Assembly: GCA_001724275.1 (NCBI GenBank) | Contig: MEDZ01000011.1 | Location: 1 to 64,000, forward strand | Direction of reading: 5' to 3' | DNA: 64,000 nt | From: Gemmatimonadetes bacterium SCN 70-22 | GTDB lineage: Bacteria; Gemmatimonadota; Gemmatimonadetes; Gemmatimonadales; Gemmatimonadaceae | Shown: in pieces, positions 60,292-64,000 of the stretch | How positions within the stretch are numbered: the first letter of the stretch is position 1 | Layout of the letters: the number at the start of each line of letters is the position of its first letter | The notes under the pieces: generated by a model | The model's input: the letters and a program-made list of their open reading frames with translations, nothing else | Database searches by the model: none | Told to the model about the DNA's origin: nothing | Position numbers and translations under genes: made by a program

Positions 60292-61767
60292 ATGATGCCG
60301 CCGATGCCGCTCTGGAACCTCGATGTCCTCCCCGCAATCCAAACGTCGATTCGCGCCGGTGCCCTGGTGGCCGCGGTTCGCAGGTCGATCGACGCGATGA
60401 TGGCCGGCGGTCACCAAGCGACGCACCTGGTGATGAACACGCTGGAATGGGAACTCCATGAACGGCGCGCGTGGTCACCCGCGGAACTGACCCTCGCGCT
60501 GCGACTCGCCAGTGACAGCGGGTTGGCGACGCTCTCCACGCTGCTCGGACAGCTGCTCCCGGTGACGGTGCAACCGGAGGCCGGGAAGGCGTTCATCCTC
60601 ACCGCTGGCTCACAACAACTGCAGGACGTCGGTGTAGTGTTGCCGTTGCGCGTGACCACCACCTGGTGGGGGGGCGGATTCGAACTCTGTCCCAGGCAGT
60701 ACACCGCAACGGACGCCATCGCCGCCTTTCGCCATGGGGCCATGGCGGCAGGCAATGCCCTGCTCGGGGCTTTCGGCGCCGCCACCCTCACGCGCCACGT
60801 GATCGTCAATAATTGCCGCGTGCGCGGCGACTTCGACGGTTTGCGATACCCTGTCGACGGCGAATCGCTGGGACTCGGCGCGGCGATCGCCACACTGTCG
60901 AGCTACACCAACTGGTGCGTGCCGGTCGATGCGGGGTTCACGGGGCGCATCGGTCACGATGGCACGATCTACTCGGTGGGCGAAATCGCCACCAAGCTGC
61001 GAGGCGCCGCCGACAAGGGGTTGAGATGCATTTACCTTCCGGCGGCGAACGACGGCGCGGAGCACCGCCAGCTGGCGTCCGACCTGGGGCTCACACTCCG
61101 CTGGGTCGAGTCGCTCGCCGACGTCGTTCGTGATCTCGGCCTCACCGACGACATGCGCGAGGCGGTCCGCGCACTCGACGCGACGGCTCTCGCACCCGAG
61201 GCCACCAGGCGATACTGGATGACGGAGTCCCGTCCTGGTGAGGCGCGCCGGGTCCTCTTCTCCGCCATCGGAAAATCCGATCCAATCGGGACGATGAAGG
61301 ACCGCAGCGGGGTTCCTATCGGAACCGACGACGGACCATTGCTCACGCTCTGCCGCGAGCTGTCGCCGAGCGTTGTCCATTGCCTGTACACCGTGGCGCC
61401 GAAGGACAACGACTATCGAGACAAGTACACCAACCTCGACGCCATACTCTCGGGTGAGGAGTCAGCAACCAGAATTGTGCCGCATGGGTTGGACGATGTG
61501 CTCGACCCCACCGATCTCGAGTCCCTGCTCCCCGCCTTCGCGCGGGTCGTGGACCAGGTTCTTGCCGAGGAGGATCATCCGAATGTGGAGTTCTACGCCA
61601 ACGTCACCTCCGGAACGGGGCAGATGTTGATCACATGGCATTTGCTGCAGGAACGGCTCGCCTTGCGGGGCTTCGAGCTACATCTGCTGCAGGTACGGGA
61701 GGCAAGATGGAGGAGAAGTGCTACAGAGCCACTAGTGCGCCGCGTCGTGTTACCCGGCTCCCGGTGA
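60292..61767 (+). CDS. Lon-type protease fused to a C-terminal CARF-like domain
   Basis: A 491-residue protein. Residues 115-275 are a Lon (S16) proteolytic domain: YPVDGESLGLGAAIATL has the nucleophile Ser192 and GEIATKLRGAADKGLRCIYL the base Lys235; their 43-residue spacing equals that of E. coli Lon Ser679/Lys722. There is no Lon ATPase. Residues 320-470 form a CARF-like domain: RRVLFSAIGKSDPIG, DDGPLLTLCRELSPSVVHCLY and FYANVTSGTGQMLITWHLL. It thus resembles in logic the CRISPR-linked protease CalpL (SAVED-Lon), but with another sensor and the opposite domain order. The N-terminal 110 residues are unknown. Divergent from the CARF-RelE-like gene; its 3' end overlaps the next gene by 18 bases. 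Confidence 0.82.
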   Translation: MMPPMPLWNLDVLPAIQTSIRAGALVAAVRRSIDAMMAGGHQATHLVMNTLEWELHERRAWSPAELTLALRLASDSGLATLSTLLGQLLPVTVQPEAGKAFILTAGSQQLQDVGVVLPLRVTTTWWGGGFELCPRQYTATDAIAAFRHGAMAAGNALLGAFGAATLTRHVIVNNCRVRGDFDGLRYPVDGESLGLGAAIATLSSYTNWCVPVDAGFTGRIGHDGTIYSVGEIATKLRGAADKGLRCIYLPAANDGAEHRQLASDLGLTLRWVESLADVVRDLGLTDDMREAVRALDATALAPEATRRYWMTESRPGEARRVLFSAIGKSDPIGTMKDRSGVPIGTDDGPLLTLCRELSPSVVHCLYTVAPKDNDYRDKYTNLDAILSGEESATRIVPHGLDDVLDPTDLESLLPAFARVVDQVLAEEDHPNVEFYANVTSGTGQMLITWHLLQERLALRGFELHLLQVREARWRRSATEPLVRRVVLPGSR

Positions 61768-64000
61768 CAATGCCTGACGGAGTTGCGCTTCGAGGTGGTA
61801 GGCCATGATCTCTGCTGAGACATCACCCTGCGCCTCCTCGCGTGGGCGCGCATAGCGCGCGCGCGATTGTGCGATGATTCGACTGGCGGTGTCTGTCGAG
61901 GTGACGCTCGCAATCGCCGTCGTGCGAACGGAAAAGGGAGCCAGCATCGTGTTCTTGTACATCAGGGAGACGCACGCGTGCCAGTTGGGGAGCTGGACGA
62001 GGTCATGGCGATTGAACGAGGGGATCATCCGCCGTTCTATAGATTCGGCGTCCTTGGGGCCGAGCCGGAATGCCACCATAGTTCCGACATTGCCGAAGAC
62101 CGCGTCGATAATGCGCTCGTCCTTGATCTGTGACAGGAACTGGTTGGCCAGGGTGAGACCGATCCCGAACTTGCGCCCCTCGCTGAGGAGCGTCACGAAG
62201 CTCGATGTCGCCACGCTGTGGAACTCGTCGACATAGAGGTAGAACGCGCTTCGATCACGCTGGGCGAGACGCGCGCGCGCCAACACCGCCGCCTGAAGCA
62301 TCCCCAGCAAGACCATGCCAACGAACCGGCTGTTGCCCTCTCCAAGCTCGCCCTTGGCGAGGTTCACCAGCACGATCTTTCGCTCCGCGATCAGGTGCTC
62401 GAAATTGACCGTCCTGCGGCGCTGGCCAAAAATGTTGCGCAATATCGGATTGAAGAGCAGGCGCTCGAACTTGGAACTGATGTATGTCCCCATCGAGGTG
62501 CCTTCGCTTGCGACCTTGGTGTAGTCGTACGCCGGCAAGACCTGTCCGATCCACGTCATGAGCAGTGTGTCGCGCGTCGATCGCGGGACCCAGCGCTGCC
62601 AGTAGTTCTTGTGCTGGAAGATCTCGTAGAAGTCGAGCAACGAGCCGACCTTGCGCTCCGGATCCGACATCACGAGCAGGAGGTTCATCTTGACATGCTG
62701 CTGAAACAGGGGACCAGCCCAGGTCATCCCCTCCTTTCCGAAGTCGTCCGCCAGGTAGCGCAACATGCTGTCGAGCAGCAATTCCGCCACGAAGTACCGC
62801 TCCTCGGGCGTTGCACAATCCAGTGGGTTGATCGCGACCGGATATTCCGTGTCGGTGGGATCGATGAGCACCACATCGTCCGCTCGCTCCGCGGGTATGC
62901 GGTGGAGGATGTCCCGATATAGGTCGCCATGCGGGTCCATCACGCACACGCCGGCGCCTGCTGCGATGTCGGCGAGGATCCGTGAGAGAAGGAGGGTGCT
63001 CTTGCCCGTTCCGGTCTGGCCCACGACGTACAGGTGACGGAGGCGGTCGGGCCACCCTAACAGCACCGGCCTGGTGACGCCGTACTCCTCGCTCACTCCC
63101 AGCGGGGTGCCGTCATCCCACGGGTGTGCCGGAGCTGGAACGGTGCGCCATGTCTTCGACTCCACGCCAGCGAGGCGTCGAGTGGATGGCGGCGGCGGAA
63201 GCAGGAACAACTTGGCGGCATCGACAACTTCGATCAGGTGGCGCAGCCTGCCCATGTCGATGCCAGGCTGCGTGGACTCCTGCGGCAGGGCGATATCGGC
63301 CGTCTGGAACGCAACCGCCGCTTCGCGCAAGTCGGTGGCGCGCGCAATGTCGTAGCCACCCGACAGCAAGCCCGATCCGCGTGAGCCGGCGGCATCTGAC
63401 ACTTCACTCCCTTCCGGCGTCGAAAGCGCCGTGGCGATGGCCGCAAGTGCGAGCGCCGGCACCTCCGATGGCGACGCGATCTCGATCTGCACCAGGCATA
63501 CGCCTGCCCGCAGGCCCAGAAGCCGTCGTGTCTGCTGCTCCAACAGGACGCCGAGGAGATGCCGCAGCACGGGATGCTGATTCTCGGGGTCGCGAGACGT
63601 GTCGCCGGGGTCGATCTGCATCATCCGTTCGCAGGTGACGACCTGCGTTTCTGCGAGCGACAGTTCCTCTGCGGTTGCGGTCGTCGCCCGGAAGCGAAGG
63701 CTCAACGCGAGCGGCGTCTGCTCGAGGAGGAGCACGCGACAGATGTTGGCGAGCGCATCGGCATCGGCAAGGAACGGCATGACCTGTGCGATGCGATCCG
63801 AAGCGCGCCGTGCGTGCGTCGAGTCGCGCCGAGCATCGTCTTCGAATCCCGTGACCGGTGGACGGGTGCGAGGATGGCGGAGGCTGTCGGGTGAGACGAG
63901 TTCGACCCGGCGTCCGATTCGCACGATGTCGTTGGGCTCGAAGGGACGCGCGATGGCGAGCGCCTCCGTGGCGCCGACGAGTTCCCACTCGCCCTCGGGG
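61750..64000 (-). CDS. VirD4/TraG-like DNA-transfer ATPase (5' end off window)
   Basis: About 750 residues are visible and the frame is open to the right edge, so the start is missing (a GTG at 63924 is internal to the open frame). The motor domain has YVVGQTGTGKSTLLLSRILA (Walker A), VCVMDPHGDLYRDIL, FYLYVDEFHSVATSSFVTLL (Walker B) and GLTLANQFLSQIKDERIIDAVFGNVGTMVAFRLG, as in type IV coupling proteins and related DUF87/TraM-recognition ATPases. No membrane helices are visible in this part. Convergent with the Lon-CARF gene. It may be a conjugation or island-mobility protein, or part of the defence-like island itself. Confidence 0.8.
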   Translation of the reverse strand, partial: PEGEWELVGATEALAIARPFEPNDIVRIGRRVELVSPDSLRHPRTRPPVTGFEDDARRDSTHARRASDRIAQVMPFLADADALANICRVLLLEQTPLALSLRFRATTATAEELSLAETQVVTCERMMQIDPGDTSRDPENQHPVLRHLLGVLLEQQTRRLLGLRAGVCLVQIEIASPSEVPALALAAIATALSTPEGSEVSDAAGSRGSGLLSGGYDIARATDLREAAVAFQTADIALPQESTQPGIDMGRLRHLIEVVDAAKLFLLPPPPSTRRLAGVESKTWRTVPAPAHPWDDGTPLGVSEEYGVTRPVLLGWPDRLRHLYVVGQTGTGKSTLLLSRILADIAAGAGVCVMDPHGDLYRDILHRIPAERADDVVLIDPTDTEYPVAINPLDCATPEERYFVAELLLDSMLRYLADDFGKEGMTWAGPLFQQHVKMNLLLVMSDPERKVGSLLDFYEIFQHKNYWQRWVPRSTRDTLLMTWIGQVLPAYDYTKVASEGTSMGTYISSKFERLLFNPILRNIFGQRRRTVNFEHLIAERKIVLVNLAKGELGEGNSRFVGMVLLGMLQAAVLARARLAQRDRSAFYLYVDEFHSVATSSFVTLLSEGRKFGIGLTLANQFLSQIKDERIIDAVFGNVGTMVAFRLGPKDAESIERRMIPSFNRHDLVQLPNWHACVSLMYKNTMLAPFSVRTTAIASVTSTDTASRIIAQSRARYARPREEAQGDVSAEIMAYHLEAQLRQALSPGAG

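Noticed and set aside
49800-64000. CRISPR array or Cas10 expected beside the CARF genes
   Set aside because: No evenly spaced direct repeats and no HD/GGDD palm-domain protein could be found on either strand in the window.

Overview
The window reads as chromosomal DNA of a high-GC, diderm, heterotrophic bacterium, most likely a member of Gemmatimonadota. This is inferred from roughly 70% GC, many secreted peptidases, TonB-linked outer-membrane receptors including a SusC/SusD pair, many lipoprotein signals, and a BlaI/M56 pair. No rRNA, tRNA or CRISPR array was seen.

Region by region. At 1-6.1 kb there is a BlaI repressor with a partial M56 sensor protease, then a group that looks like amino-sugar or muropeptide salvage: GH20 hexosaminidase, M20-type amidohydrolase and a NamZ-like (DUF1343) protein. 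From 6.1 to 19.1 kb come a lipoprotein beta-propeller, a di-heme cytochrome c peroxidase, a TonB-type receptor with an unusual Spy/CpxP-like tail, a HupE/UreJ-like membrane protein, an M1 peptidase, a beta-hydroxyacid-dehydrogenase-like oxidoreductase, a second TonB receptor and a DUF6702-like protein. From 19.3 to 22.7 kb are Hsp20, a DUF4097-type protein with SGNG repeats, and an M20 peptidase. At 22.8-25.0 kb a lower-GC two-gene restriction-modification module is inserted. From 25.0 to 29.5 kb lies a leftward ion-transport group (nhaA, Kef-type antiporter, EamA permease). From 29.7 to 39.9 kb are a large BNR/sortilin-like propeller protein, M20, M14 and M28 peptidases and a lipoprotein cyclophilin. 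At 40.0-44.7 kb is a susC-susD operon.

From about 45.4 kb the character changes: overlapping or broken small genes (DUF2127, a DUF1003-like remnant, a PadR regulator cut by an in-frame TGA) and a dead IS21-family element (47.8-49.8 kb) beside an older istB remnant.

The accessory island from 49.8 kb to the right edge is the most interesting part. Seven leftward genes, almost all joined by ATGA-type overlaps, encode a secreted vWA-like protein, a membrane protein, a protein with a DUF2997-like segment, a Ycf46-like AAA+ ATPase, a DegT-type PLP enzyme, a small membrane protein and a small secreted protein with a toxin-like C-terminus. Opposite and beyond it stand three genes carrying CARF-like (cyclic-oligonucleotide-sensing) domains, each with a different output: a PD-(D/E)XK nuclease, a probable RelE-like toxin domain, and a Lon-type Ser/Lys protease. 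They are followed by a VirD4/TraG-like ATPase that runs off the edge. No Cas10, other signal synthase or CRISPR array is in view, so either the signal source lies outside the window or these CARF genes work without an adjacent type III CRISPR locus. The pairing of this CARF set with a Ycf46/vWA operon is my main candidate for an undescribed system.
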